NCBI GenBank assembly: GCA_037577475.1
Contig: CM075204.1
Location: forward strand, 4,979,355-5,043,354
Source of the DNA: Chaunax sp. Z400
Taxonomy: Eukaryota > Chordata > Actinopteri > Lophiiformes > Chaunacidae
DNA: 64,000 bases
Direction of reading: 5' to 3'
Part shown: positions 25,501 to 39,100 of the stretch, piece by piece
How positions within the stretch are numbered: the stretch's first letter is position 1
Layout of the letters: every line of letters begins with the position of its first letter
Notes under the pieces: generated by a model
What the model was told of the DNA's origin: nothing
Database searches by the model: none
Seen by the model: only the letters and a program-made list of their open reading frames with translations
Position numbers and translations under genes: made by a program

Positions 25501-27789
25501 TGTTGATCAGGCTGGTTTCCACACATCCAACAGTAAAGCAGGTGTAAATTGAACAGAGTAAAAGAGAGAGTTACACACAGAAATCATCTTTAATCTGTCT
25601 TTAGACTGAAGCCATGTTTCAGCTGAAGAAGATCTACCAGACGTTTCCATAGAGGCTGCACACGTCTCTCTTTTGCACTTTGTCAGCAGGATCACCCAAA
25701 AACTTCTGGATGGATTTCCAATAAAGTGAAAGAAGGGTTAGGGTTTGGGTTAAGAAGAATTTAAATTTTGGTTTGGATCCAGACCATAGGCCTGATTATT
25801 TTCCCTTTTCTTTATTATAGGGTGTTTTTCATTAATTTCCTAGCTATGCAGACACAGCTGAACCGACATCCATTGAACTTTGTTGAGGGGTCAGAGATCA
25901 GGAAGCTGAACGGACTTTTAAAGGAAGAATTCATGAGCTCTACTGGAAGCTTTCTAGTTTTGTCTGACATGTTGTGGAGAGGATGATTAAGAATCCAACA
26001 TGTGTCCATGTTGTTTTGTGTATGTGATGAAGTAATCATTGACTTGCTGGTGTTGATAGATTTCCAAGCCTACATTACTTTGTGGTGTTGTTTCGTTCTG
26101 TGGAGCAGTTAAATTGTTGACGGATCTTTAAATTAGAAGCAGGTGAATATCATCATCATTGTATTGGGTTTTCTCTCAGCCTTCAGCCTCATGACCACTT
26201 CCTGCTCCCTCCAGAGGGAAATTCAATCATTTTCTGCAGCAGCTCATCCTGTGTAGGGTTGCAGGGGACTGGGGTGATGGCAGGTCAAGAGGCAGTAGAT
26301 ATACTTCACTGTATCTAAATATTAATCATCTGTCCAGAAATGCATTGTCTCTTTATTATGTATTCTTTTCTTTTTTTTCTCCATGTTTCTGCATTCTAGC
26401 AACAGTGCTGATCTAAAGCCTCAGAGCGGCGCCAGCACTCAGCGGGTGGGAGCACTTCCTGTTCTTTGTCTTTGCTTTGATAGATATTTAGTTTAGCCTA
26501 ATTGCTTTGTCATCTCTGCTAGGTAATACAACAGACATGGTCAAACGTGCTGCCAGAAACAACAATAATGGTCAAGGGTGCTATGCATTGAATCACCCAA
26601 CTTTTACCTTTTCATTTCTGTATTAATTTCATTTGTCACACAGAATTTAGAGAAGGACAACCTAACCTAATTTATGTATTACATGTATTACTTATTATTA
26701 TTTATTACTGTCAAATGAGAATTTAAAACATTAACACTTTTTCACTCTCAGGCTACTATTATTTATAATAGTATTTCCTGCTTTTTCATTCACTTTCACA
26801 CACTAAGAGAATGAACATGTCAGGAATGAGTCATGCTCATAAACGTTATGTTTCCTCCCCCTTCTGACTTTCCTTTATTCATCTTGATCACCTTATTTAG
26901 GGATATGATGGGAAAAGTAGGGAGTGTGAACACTTTTGGTTTCAAAACATCATATTTAACAATATAGAAAAAATAGGAGCAAGTAAGCAAAAAGGTAGGA
27001 AATACACTTTCCTGCGGAGAGCTGCTGAAGATTATTGACACCACTCTGATGTCAGTTTGTTCAATAAGATAGTTAAAAAAAAGAAGTCTTTTTCATCATT
27101 TAACATACTGTTGAAACTACAGTGCTGTTAATGTTGTTAATTCCTGCTACAAATAAGATTCTAGTGAATTTAAAAACAAGAAAATGCAGCCTTTGGGTAA
27201 AAAGTGCCTTTATTTACTTGTGTCATCATTACATGTTTACAGTACAGTTTCTATGGTGACACTCTAATGACATGCTGTAAGTTCATCAATGATTTGCCTA
27301 CTTTAATACTCATTAATGTATTATTGAGAAATCCTTTGTGCTTGCTGAATTCTATGCTTACCTGAGGATAACTTTACATTTTTTGCATGTTCAGAAATGA
27401 GTTCAACTGACAAAAAGACTTTGGTTTGAATGAATCAACTGTGTACTGTCTGTCAAATACTTTACTTCTAAAATACTGGTATAAAATGTTTGTGCACAAG
27501 TGTACAGAAAAATTCACAAACCCCACTCACTTGCTAGAGATGTTTTCTCTGAACCACAAAGGACTCAAACACTTTAAACACCAGTATTTTATTGCGAGAT
27601 GTATAAGATGTGTAAGATGTACAGCTTCAGCCTGGATGCTTAAAGAATGCTCTAATGTGAGATAAATAAAGATGTCTGGAATAAAATTGTGTTGCTCCTT
27701 CCAGAATCTCACTTTGTAATAGATTTAAAGAATTACAATACAATATTCTGCATAATATCTCCATGTCACCATATATTTACAGTAAGTAA

Positions 27790-28090
27790 AACAAAGGGAT
27801 TTCACCAATATGTCCAAAATGTAAGATCCAGTTAGGTACTAGACTTCACTGCCTGTGGGAAGGCAATATAATTCAGATATTCTGGAAGACATAAGTAAAG
27901 CAAGAGGTGAACAGGAGTCAGCAAATCCACTGTTATGGTTGTTTGGAAATGTTCCTAATTCTTTAATACAACATGAAGAAGTTATACAATCACTTCTGAT
28001 GCTGGCAAAGAAAGCTATGATGGTGACATGGGTTGGAAATGACCCTCCTTCTGTCCACATATGCAAATCCTTCATCAAAGAGGTTGTGAC
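27790..28090 (+). pseudogene. C-terminal fragment of an L1/Tx1-like LINE ORF2
   Basis: Shifting plus-strand frames give CPKCKIQLGT followed by LHCLWEG (zinc-knuckle-type C-terminal motif), then LLWLFGNVPNSL and LMLAKKAMMVTW, the closing blocks of L1-like ORF2 proteins. It is followed by ATA/AATAAAT microsatellite. Only the extreme 3' coding end remains. Confidence 0.55.
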
Positions 28091-28097
28091 TTTGTTA

Positions 28098-28420
28098 ATA
28101 ATAATAATAATAATAATAATGATAAAATGTATTTGTTAAGCACTTTTCAAAAACATGGTTACAAAGTGCTTAACAGAACAAGATAAAACAGAAATACACA
28201 GTCAATATTAAAAAGGTAAACAACACAGAATAAATAAGAAACATAGACCTGATAAAAGTATAGCATAAAAAAATAAAATAAATAAAGGTATAGCATAAAA
28301 AATAAATAAACAAATAAAGATATAGCATAAAAAATAAATAAAGGTATAGCATAAAAAATAAATAAAGGTATAGCATAAAAAATAAATAAATAAAGGTAAA
28401 GAATAAGTATAGTAAAAGCA
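28098..28420. repeat. Compound AT-rich microsatellite
   Basis: (AAT)n at about 28098-28122, then from 28,258 repeated AGGTATAGCATAAAAAATAA units mixed with AATAAATA runs up to 28,400. The overlapping minus-strand open frames rich in Tyr/Phe/Leu are products of this repeat. Confidence 0.8.
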
Positions 28421-30959
28421 TAAAAGTAATAACAGTAATAACAGAGGAATAGAAACAATAAAAACTATTTTAAAAAAGGTTAAAATTGTCATTATCATTT
28501 AATTCTATTTATTTTCTTCTATACTATGTAAATGCAGTGCTGTCTGTTTATTGTGTGTATTGTTTGTTTGATTTTCGTGTCATTATATTGTTTTGTTTGT
28601 TTGTAATATATGGACCAGTCAAGTAAAAAAGGGGAAATAAAATAAAAATAACTAAACAAAAGAAACTTCTTCGAAATGATTCGGACATTATTCAAAAATG
28701 ATAAACAGAGCATAAATCATGAAACAATGACATGAAACAATACACATCTTGATGATTCAACATTTAATGACAGCATGTAGATTATATATGACATCTCTGT
28801 AATCCGCCCTGACTCTGGACTAGATTATACATTTTGGTCCATAATTTCAGACAGAATTCTGTGAGTTTGAGGATGAAATCTGTTGAATCTGATTCATCAC
28901 AACATATCTGTAATTCAGAGAATTAGCAACTCTCAAAATTCCCTTACAAAACTTAATGATAACTTTATACTCACTTTTGAAACCACAGCTCTCTGTTATG
29001 TTAATTGCTTACTCTTAATATCGATTTCCTCTTCACCTACGTAAGCTTTGTACCCCTTGGACCGAGCATTGACATTGTTTCACTGGAACAATGTTTGCTC
29101 TGTCCTCAAACGTGACTGCTGTAGGCAGTGTTTGAGGACATGCATGGTCGGTAACATCAGTCACAGCAGCCAACATGCTCACATACACAGCTTTCTCACA
29201 CTGAACCAGAAAAACCACGTTAAGCCACGTTAAACGTCCACCACACTACAAAAAGACTAGAGGAGGAGAAACCTTAGAAGCACACCTGTAAAGAAACCTG
29301 AGGCCTGTTAGTGACGTTTTACACTTTCATCTTCATTAAAGCAAAGCTTTTGAACTGATAATAAGGATTATAAACTTACAGTGTCATTGCTATTGGAGAC
29401 CAATCTGTGATATCTGTGTTTCATGTTTATTATCAGTCCTTTGTCATAATCTATGATTCCATCTGTGCACAAGCTCAGATGTGAGATTGGAAAATATCTC
29501 TGTTGTCTGCCAGAATGCTCTCCACAGGTAGTTGTCGCTGTTTATGGCCCACGATGGGTTTAAAGTCTGTGCCATAAAAAACACCTTATATGTTTTCAGC
29601 CTCGGTTGCTAAGAGTTTCTGTTGTTCACAAACATGTTAATGGAGAATAATTTGACGGAGAATCTGAACTTTAACTGTATTTCTTGGTTAAATCTGACTT
29701 TTATATCGTGGATTAATAATATTTATGGTCCTCTGCTGGGTGTCTGTATCTCTCCCACCTTTTCCACTGGTTAAACAATATTATATCAGAATCATACCAG
29801 AATACAGTGGAGCAATAGGCTTTGTTAGTTATAAATTAACTTGTAAATCTTATATCTCCTGTTTGCACTGTCCCAAAAGATTTGGCTACATAGCACCAAG
29901 TTGTCAATTGTCTTTTTTTTTTGCAGCAGACATTTTGACATGTTTTAGCAGGAGAACCTGAGGTATAATTAATGGAATGACTGATGGCTCAGGGTCCTGG
30001 TTCATGTTGACTCACAGGGGCTCCGTTCACATTACATCAGACTTCTTGGTTTTCCTGATGGTTCATATTTACAGTGACCTGTGTCTAGCTCTACTGTGAA
30101 CGCATTAGCCCTCTGAAATGGTAGGCATGTTGTAACACGAGTCATCTGCATCACAGACAAAATAAAACGTCACATTTGTGAGAAAACTCATGGTATTCAG
30201 ACCAAAATGGACTCACTAGTAGAGAATGCATGCTTCAAACCAGCTGTTCACCATTTGATCTGCAACTCAAAAGTGTATTTCTATGCCACCTGCCTGATGA
30301 AAGATGTCTTTCAAACTCTTTATACGGTGGGTTTTATGTTAAAGATGTAAAATCCCAAATGTCAAGCTCAGATAAGCCTGATGACATCATCAGTTATTTT
30401 CTCAGATGTTAGAGAGCTCCAGATGATGTCATACAACTGTCTGTGTCGCACTCTGCACAATATGCTGGACATTATGCATGACAATTTGTGCCACATTAAA
30501 CTGTGAGGTTGTGTCACCTTCATATTCTCAGTTTTCCCCTTTTAATTACACTTCATCTCCCAGATTCCTCAGTTCATACAATAGCAGCAGTTCAATGAAT
30601 CCTTTGTCTTTTATTCAGTCTTATGTCATGAGAACAAGAGATTTACAGTGTTTCAATGTCAAGAGGATTCCTGCAAACACTTGTTCCTGTCTGCTCTCAG
30701 CACCAGGACAGTCCAGGACATTCTGTGAGCTGAAGTTGCAAAATGTTCCGTGGGATTTGATATTTTTTTCTTTTTGGCTGTTTGTAGTTTTCTCCCCTGT
30801 CTGATAAGAAATGGAGAGGACACTAATGCACAGGGAGAATCCCATCTGATGGTCTGCAGAAGAAAACATCTGATTATTGTATCAGGTTCTAGAGGGAAGA
30901 AAGACAAAGTCGTATCGGAATGAATGGCATTAAACACAACACACTACTACTGGTCATTG

Positions 30960-31480
30960 GTAGGCTGTCCTCCAGAGGCTCAGTCATTCACCAGTAAAGA
31001 TGAGGAGAGGTTCACCTCTTTGTGAAAACAGTTTAAGGACGTTTTTCAATGAGGAATTGGAGGATTTCACATCTACAGACCATAATATCATCAAAAGATT
31101 CAGAAAATCTGGAGAAATCTCTGCAGCAGGGCGCAAATACAAAAATCAACTTTGAATGCTGGTGACCTTTGATCCCTCAGATGACACTGTATTAAAAAAA
31201 CCAACATGATACCATGAAGTATTTTACATGATGGGCTCAGGAACACAGTTCATCTCTGCATCCACTGATAATAATACAACAGCATGGCTTCAGAGTAAAG
31301 GAGTCCAGGTACTGAAGGGCCTGCAGTCCAGACCGGTCCTATAGGAAGATGTGTAACACAGTATGAAGCACCAAATATGACAGCGGAGACCTCGGACTGT
31401 TGACATCACATATCAAACTGGAATGGGACAGAATTCCACTCTCAAGTGTCCTCTCCTCCCAAACGCTTCCTGAGCGTTGT
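30960..31480 (+). mobile_element. Internally deleted Tc1/mariner-family fragment
   Basis: Contains GACCATAATATCATCAAAAG, TTCAGAAAATCTGGAGAAAT, CAACTTTGAATGCTGGTGAC, then TACTGAAGGGCCTGCAGTCC and a tail with GACAGCGGAGACCTCGGACT and CTCCCAAACGCTTCCTGAGC. These are the start and end of the transposase gene of an abundant fish Tc1-like element, with the middle deleted. It is not functional. Confidence 0.6.
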
Positions 31481-31795
31481 TAAAAGTAAGTAAATGGAAA
31501 ATCATTGAATATTATTTTTAGTGACGTTTGGCTTTTATTGTCCTTTTAAATTATGTCCCTACCTTATTGTTATTGGGGCTGTTAGCCAACAGCTGGATAT
31601 CCTCACAATCAATTTATTAATGGAAATAAACACAAGTGGAAAGCAGATGACCTTGGTGTTATGATAGCGGATCATTATTCCAGTATTTATGAGATATCAG
31701 TCTATGTGCTCATTTATAATGGAGCATGGCGTCAAAGAACAAAGGCTGGCCACAATCACACCACACCGGTTTACTATAGAGATCCCTATGAGCTA

Positions 31796-31840
31796 CACAC
31801 ACACACAGACACACACACAGACACACACACACACACACAT
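31796..31840. repeat. (CA)n/(CAGA)-type microsatellite
   Basis: Runs of ACAC interrupted by ACAGAC over about 45 bases. Confidence 0.9.
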
Positions 31841-31972
31841 TTCCCATGAACCTGACCTGAACTGTGCCTGATCCTCGACAAACAGCAGGGGCAGGCATTA
31901 CTTCCACTTAATTCTCAGTAGACACTCGGATAAGATTTCACTGAAACTAGTGAGCAAACGGTTCACCCTTTC

Positions 31973-32085
<113 letters not shown>

Positions 32086-32650
32086 GGGTCTTTCTTATTT
32101 TTGGTTTTGCTTTGATTTGAAGGAAGGTGTCTCTCTCCTCCGTCCAGTTTACCATAAAGATCAGTTCAGTTTTAAGGCAGCTCATGAATCTTAACCTGTG
32201 GTGTCTTTAATTTAGTCCTAGAAAGGAATCTGTGTTTTATCACATGCTGGATGATAAATTGTGGAGTAAAACTCTTGCATTCTGCATCTTTTCCCCTCAC
32301 AGTCTTGGCTCAGGCTATTTTTACCCCTTAAGTGTGCAGCAGAGCTCTAACCAGACCTCAGCAGTGTTTCCCATCCTGAAAAGCTGTTTGATTTCCACTT
32401 CATAACAATGACCCCTCCTGTCCTGCCCTGGCTGTCCTGTCCACATCCTCCCTATCCAGCCCATCGGTACAATATATTCCAAACACTCTTCGAGGCGGAA
32501 AGCTTCCGCTGAAAGTTGCAGGTTGCAGATATCAGTAAGAACAATGGTCAAGGATAAGGCAGGCGTCCAGTATTTGTGTGAAACAGTGGCTTCATCGTGA
32601 TTGCTGTTAATAATTACAGTTGTGATAAGCGGCAGAGGTGGCATTTATTG

Positions 32651-32750
32651 ATGGCAAAGCTGTCTGGGGTCACATTTGATCTTCAGGAGCTGGAGGAAGA
32701 GGAAGAGAAGGTGGAGAGTTTGGATTTGAGACAGATCAGGACACTATCAG
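32651..32750 (+). other. slc26a3: Candidate upstream exon of slc26a3 carrying an upstream ORF
   Basis: ATG at 32651 opens 33 codons rich in Glu (FDLQELEEEEEK) up to a donor, CAG/GTATGT, at 32750. Spliced to the acceptor TCTCAG at 33116 (exon from 33117), the frame runs 16 more codons to a TGA at 33164-33166 that overlaps the SLC26A3 start ATG at 33163. I see it as leader sequence with a uORF of 49 codons. The acceptor has a weak pyrimidine tract and the 5' edge is unknown. Confidence 0.4.
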
Positions 32751-33162
32751 GTATGTAGGACGAGCAGCTGAGTGTTACACACGGATATATCACTTACTGG
32801 ACACAATATTACTCTATCTTAACTTTTGAGAGCAATCTTTGAACGTGGGAGGATCTTCATTAGCAGCTGGAATGCTCGAGGTGCTGATAACGAAATCTCA
32901 GAAAAGTCAGGCAGACATTTAAAAACATTCAAAACAAACCTCTCAGGTGTTTTTCTAGAGCTCAGATACAGTGTGACAAATCCTCCGAGACAGTGCAGGT
33001 CCTCAGCTGGTTCTGCCTGCATTCGAGGGTCTGGACCTTTGTTGTTTGCTGTTATTGTTCTTGGTTAGTGATGTTCAAAGGCGAGACAGGGTCTTAATGT
33101 GATTAATGGATCTCAGAGCCACATAGAGAGGAAGCAGCAGTCCTCCAGGCAGCAGAGGCGAG

Positions 33163-36100
33163 ATGATGCGACCAGGAGCGAAGCAGTATGTGGTGGCCAG
33201 GCCGCTCTACTCCAACGACTCCTTTGCAGAGGAGCATGAGAAGATCTACAGGCACCGCAAGACCATGTTGGATCACGTTAAGCAGTACTTCACGTGAGGA
33301 ACTTTTTATTTTTCTTCTGTCTGGTCTTTGAGTTGTGATCAATGCACAATTAAGGCTTGAGATCTTTTCTTTATGGATGTTAGGATGTTGAACTTCCAGC
33401 TAAAATGAGTCTGTTTTTGTTTTTACAGTTGAAGTTTTATAAAGTAAAACCTTTGTTTCTGCTCCAGTAAAAATAACGGAATAAAACCCTGCAAAATGTG
33501 TAATTTTTGTTCGCTCAAAGTATAAAAACAAAAGAAATCCAGCAGACTGTAAACTAGAATGCCTCGGCTATAACACCATGATATTGAAACTCAAGCAAGG
33601 ATGCTGTTTCCAGACCATCCACAATGAAATGATCATCAGGGATATATTATGAATCACAACTGTAATACTGTTAAGCATTTATTATCATGAAATAGACTTT
33701 AAAATAGAATATTTACAGAAACATACAAAAAAAGCAGTGGTAAGATTTCAAAGAGCAGCTTTTACATTAGAAACTCTAAACACATACATTCAAATATTTG
33801 TAAATATTTTTATCTCTTAAATAGCAATTAGTCAACTTAACAAGCTTGTTTTTTCTTTTCTTTGATGCCTATAGTGTATTATTTATTGAGAAATTCATGA
33901 AAATGTCAAATGTTGTAATGTTAACACAACTGAAAAAAAAATCCTAGATCCAGATTTGGATCCAACTCTTCCCAAAATGTAATCTAAATCCACTAATAAC
34001 TTTGAGAGAATTTTTCTATTAATGTTGAAGTATGCCTACCAATTATTGTTTAAAATAAATACAAGTTTACTTTGTCATAATTTGTCTAATTTCACCACTG
34101 AATTTTGATTTTAACTTTCACACGTTCACTATTATTAGATTAGATAGTACATTTCTTTCATCCTGTATTTGACTGACATAAAGACGGACAGATATAAGGA
34201 CTATCCCACAACATACTGTGAATCTAAAGACACTGCAGTCACTCTTATTTTAAGCCCTTGAGTCTGTTTTTTATAGAGAAGGCAAACATAATTACAGCAG
34301 AGCCTGTGAGACTGAGTCTTCCTTCCATCACTTCATTCATACATTTAACTTGGATTCTGTATTTTTGTGCAGATGTGATGCCAAACGAGCCAAGAATGCA
34401 GCTCTGTCTCTTCTGCCCGTCATCAGCTGGATGAAGATCTACCGATTCAAAGAGTGGCTGCTCAGTGACATCGTGTCTGGTGTCAGCACTGGACTGGTAG
34501 CCGTCCTGCAAGGTGACATGTGTTTCACTATTCAAATGTCAAGTCAAGTCAAGTCAAGTCAAACTTTATTTATATAGCACATTTAAAAACAACTAGGGTT
34601 GACCAAAGTGCTTTACAATGTAAACGGTATAATGAATAGTAATAAAATTATAAAAGGTGCAATGAGATAATAACTATAGATTATAAAAGCAATAAAAGTA
34701 AATGGTTAAATAAAAGTTGTAAAAATCTGTTGGGCATACTGGTCTCATCTTGAAGGGAAGGCCAAGGAGAATAGATGAGTCTTCAGTAAAGATTTAAAAC
34801 ATTCCAAATCGGGGGCAGATTTGATAGCATATTACATGAGATAATATAGCAGCACAAATGCAATAATGTATTATCACTTAGTGCTGAACAAAAGGCACAA
34901 ATTCACTTATACCTACAATAATATGAGTCTGTCTGTTTGGGTTTCAGACACTTTCTGTAAGAATATCATATTTTGTTATCATTTCGTATCACATGCACAT
35001 TGTCAATTTGATCTTTTTTTTGTATGAACTACCTTTGTTAAGCAGCTCTAGTTAACCAATCCAGATTCCTCCCTATAGTAGCTTTGCTGTAGTCCAACCT
35101 CTTCCTGTGTGAAGTAATTGGTAGCTTGCTAAACTGTGCTTTCATTGTAGCTTCCCACTGTACCAGTACAACAGGGTGTGTTAGCAGATGGGATATTGAC
35201 AGGTCATGTGTCAGAGGTGTCTGCAGACCAGCAGCAGAGTTATCACAGATCAGCAGGTTTCAACAGAACATTACAGAGTTACATGTTGACCCTGTCATAC
35301 TGTATTCACACTCTGACACACCAGAGGATGACCCTCAGTAGCCTCATTCCCAATGCATGAGTTAACAGCAGGGGAAAGACAAATGCGTCTTTAATCACAG
35401 TGTTGGTATCGATAGAAAAAAATACAGTGTTGTTTGAACATTCCTTACAGGGTGAGTTTTGTTACTGATTTGCTTTTTTTTTTTCAAAATTAGCTGCTGC
35501 CACTGAAAATGAAATGAGAGCCTTGCTGATAATGTGTGACAGAATGATATAACTATCTTTACAGCAGGTCACAGTTATCATACAGACAAACCAGGTCATC
35601 ATAGTGGATCTTTCCTTGTCCTACATAGAGCAGTAGTAGTTCTTAGTTAGCTGTCAGTGCAAATTAGTTTCAGCATTTAAAAAGGCAATGGTCATTTTGA
35701 TATATTCAAAGCTTATGTCAGAATAGGTGATTTTATTTAAAATGTTGTAATCATACATTTTAAAAACACTTTATTTTATGTTTTGTACTTACTGTACTGC
35801 ATATATATTTTCACCATGTGCAACCATAAAATGCCATTTCTAAAATAAAAATATTATATTTTAAAGAAAGTATCCTTTTCACTTTCAAAGTTGGGTTCAG
35901 AAAGTAGAATTTTAAAAGAACAAGAGGGTAAACAAAAAAATTATTTTCTTGTTTGTTGTTTTTTCTCTTTCCTTTGTCGATTATTCATTTATTTATTTAT
36001 TTATCCATTCATTTATTTTCTTCCCTTTTGATTTAATTGTAAAAAACAAGTTTTTTCTTTGCCAATAAACAAATTAGAAAAAAGAAAAAAAAGAAAAAAA

Positions 36101-39100
36101 CAGCAGTGTAAATGCTATCAGTGGTGTAAAAGTGCATGTTGTGCATGTTCCTGTGCTTCAGGTTTGGCCTATTGTCTGCTGGCCTCTCTGCCACCCTGGT
36201 ACGGACTCTTCTCCGCCTTCTTCCCTGTGGTCATGTACTTTTTCCTGGGCACCTCCAGACACATCTCAGTAGGTAAAGTCAATACATGTGTGTAATGTTG
36301 CTGTCCCCGTCTTCTCAGAGGGCCACATCTCACCTGTCCCTCCCTCCCTCCCCTCTCTTTGCAGGTCCGTTCCCAGTCTTGTGTCTGATGATCGGCTCTG
36401 TAGTCACCAGGCTGGTCCCGGACAACGGTCCACCTGTCAACATCACGGGGTTTGAAGGCCTGACCAGAGACGACCAGAGAGTGTTGGTGGCGTCTTCTGT
36501 GACTTTCCTCACTGGTATCATGCAGGTGAAATAATCCAGCATCAAAGTCCATCAACAGCAGGGATTGATAAAGGAGCAAGACAAGGGTGGCATTCTGCAG
36601 ACTCTGGAGTCAGCTTAAGTCAGCTCTTCAGAACCAAATGCAAAAAACAATTTGCATGATCCAGCTCAGTCATAGAGCATTTGAGTCCATCTTGATTGGA
36701 ACCATTTCCCAAGCACAGGAGTCATTCTTTCCACTTCGGTGTGTTCATGAGCTTTTAAGTCATGATGAGCAACATGGAGGCAGAGAGGGTTTATTGTAAT
36801 TTATTGCTAAGAATCTTTAAACAACATGTTGACGCTGTCTGAAGTAATCTGAGTCAGTTATACATGGACAGAAACTAATGCCTATAAACTGTAGCACAAA
36901 ATACTTGTAAGCAAAACAATGATGGGGCGGCACGGTGGTGCAGTGGGTAACAATGGTGCTTCACAGCAAGAAGGTCTTGGGTTCAAATCCCACTGTGGAC
37001 CTGGGACTTTTCTGTAGTTAGTCTCCATGTTTTCCCCATGTCTGCATGGGTTCTCTCCAGGTTATCCAGCTTCCTTCCACCACCAAAAACATGCAGTAGA
37101 GATGAACTGGTGACTCAAAATTGACCGTGAGTGAGAATGGTTGTTTGTCTTTCTATGTGGTGGTGACTTGTTCAGGGTGAACCCTGCCTCCAGCCCCTCA
37201 GGACCCTACACAGGATAAGAGGTTACAGAAGATGAATGAATGAATGAAAACATTGATGTTCAATATGTGAATTAAGAAAACGTTTCTAACAATCGACAAA
37301 GCATTTACTGTGCTCTGCCATATAAGCAGAAATAATGATAACACCACATCGGTTGTAACATTTTATGACTGATCTCTGGATCCAGTTGTAACACCTGACC
37401 TTTGACCTTTCTGTACATGGAGGCAACCACCTCACCATCATGATCTCCCTGTCTCCTCCAGCTGGCCATGGGTTTCTTCCAGGTGGGCTTTGTTGTCATG
37501 TACCTGTCTGACACTCTGGTGTCCGGCTTCACCACAGCAGCTGCCGTCCACATCCTGGTGTCTCAGCTCAAGTTTGTGTTGGGTCTGACAGTCAGAGGCA
37601 TCAGTGGGCCTCTCTCTATCATATATGTGAGCACGACTTAAAGCTCTCTCACAGCTGATGAGTGTAGGCCTTCCATCCACTACACCGGACTCTCTTTTGT
37701 TTTCCAGACCCTGGAGATCATCTTCAACAAGATCACCTCCAGCAATGTGTGTGACATCGTGATCTCCTTGATCATCGTGGTGGTGGTGTTCATCGTGAAG
37801 GAGCTGAATGACAGATTCAAATCCAAGCTGCCAGTACCCATCCCCATAGAGGTTATCATGGTGAGCATTGCACAACACCAGTAATATAAACAGTGATGAT
37901 GATAACACTGTCTCTTTATGGCTATGCTGGTGTGGAGAGCTGTTAATAGCAATAATTAACGGGATTTATGAGACCTTTATGTTGTTTGGAAGAAAGCATT
38001 TATGTCAGTTCAAGGAAACGGCTGACAATCTGTCAACCAGGATTTAATAAATAAATATAATTATATGTGTCATCTCTTTCCCAGACTATCATTGCATGTG
38101 GAATTTCATACGCATTTGACTTCAGGACCAGATATGGCATCGATGTTGTTGGCCATATTCCAAAAGGGTAAGACATTCTGCACAATAGTAAAATGTAAAG
38201 GATTGTACACAACTATCATCATCAGTGATTATAAAAACACTCCCAGACGATGCTTTTAATGATGTGTTTAAATGCAGTCAGTGCTCCTGATATTGACAAA
38301 TGACATCAAACATGCTGGGTATTTTGTTTTTTGGTGGCAGGTGTTATTGACATATTTTAAATGTCAAAACAGAAATTAGAGTTGGAAAAAGTAAGATGGG
38401 TGAGATGGAATGAGAGGAAACATTGTGTCTGGGGATTTGTCCTAATTGTGCATCTGATTTCTGTACAAACAACATGACTGGTAACGTTTTCATGAACAGC
38501 ACTCCCTTTAGTTGGATCACTCAAATCACACACAAAAAATCCTTTTTAACTCCTAGCCTTTGTGTTAGTTATGGTGCTAACTTCATCTGCTGAGGTGATT
38601 CAGACCTACTGAGATAGAAATGTCTCTGAGACTGATAAACAGTACGATGGAGCTGAAGAGAATTTTGTTTATTGTCCTTAAAGTGTTGAATAAATTACAT
38701 CTGATAATCCCAAAAGGTGCACAACTCACAAAATACCCTGACACACATTCATTTGGACTGTTCCTTTGGTAGCTTCAAGGACAACCGTTGGTTTAGCAAA
38801 GGGATATAGATGTTCTCTAAAACATTATTTCACAATGTTGCAAGCATCATACTCTTCAGGTGGAGGCATATATCACAAAAATATACTGTATCTCCAAAAA
38901 TCTGGACAACTAAACCAAAAACTACAACAAATAACTATTATTATCACATCAAATTAAAAATAACAAACACTTTAATGTATAGTAAGATCTGATGTGTCCA
39001 TTTAAGTCATCCTGAGGATTAGGAGCAGTCAGCAGCCGTTGTGCAGCTCCTAACCTCAGTTTTAAGCCAGTGCATGAAAAGTCCTAAAATACACATAATA

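Noticed and set aside
28159..28498. Tyr/Phe/Leu-rich minus-strand frames resembling membrane proteins
   Set aside because: Generated by the AATAAATA microsatellite.
36169..36579. 136-codon minus-strand frame
   Set aside because: Antisense to slc26a3 exons 3 and 4, which are well supported by splice sites and homology.
37438..37908. 156-codon minus-strand frame
   Set aside because: Antisense to slc26a3 exons 5 and 6.
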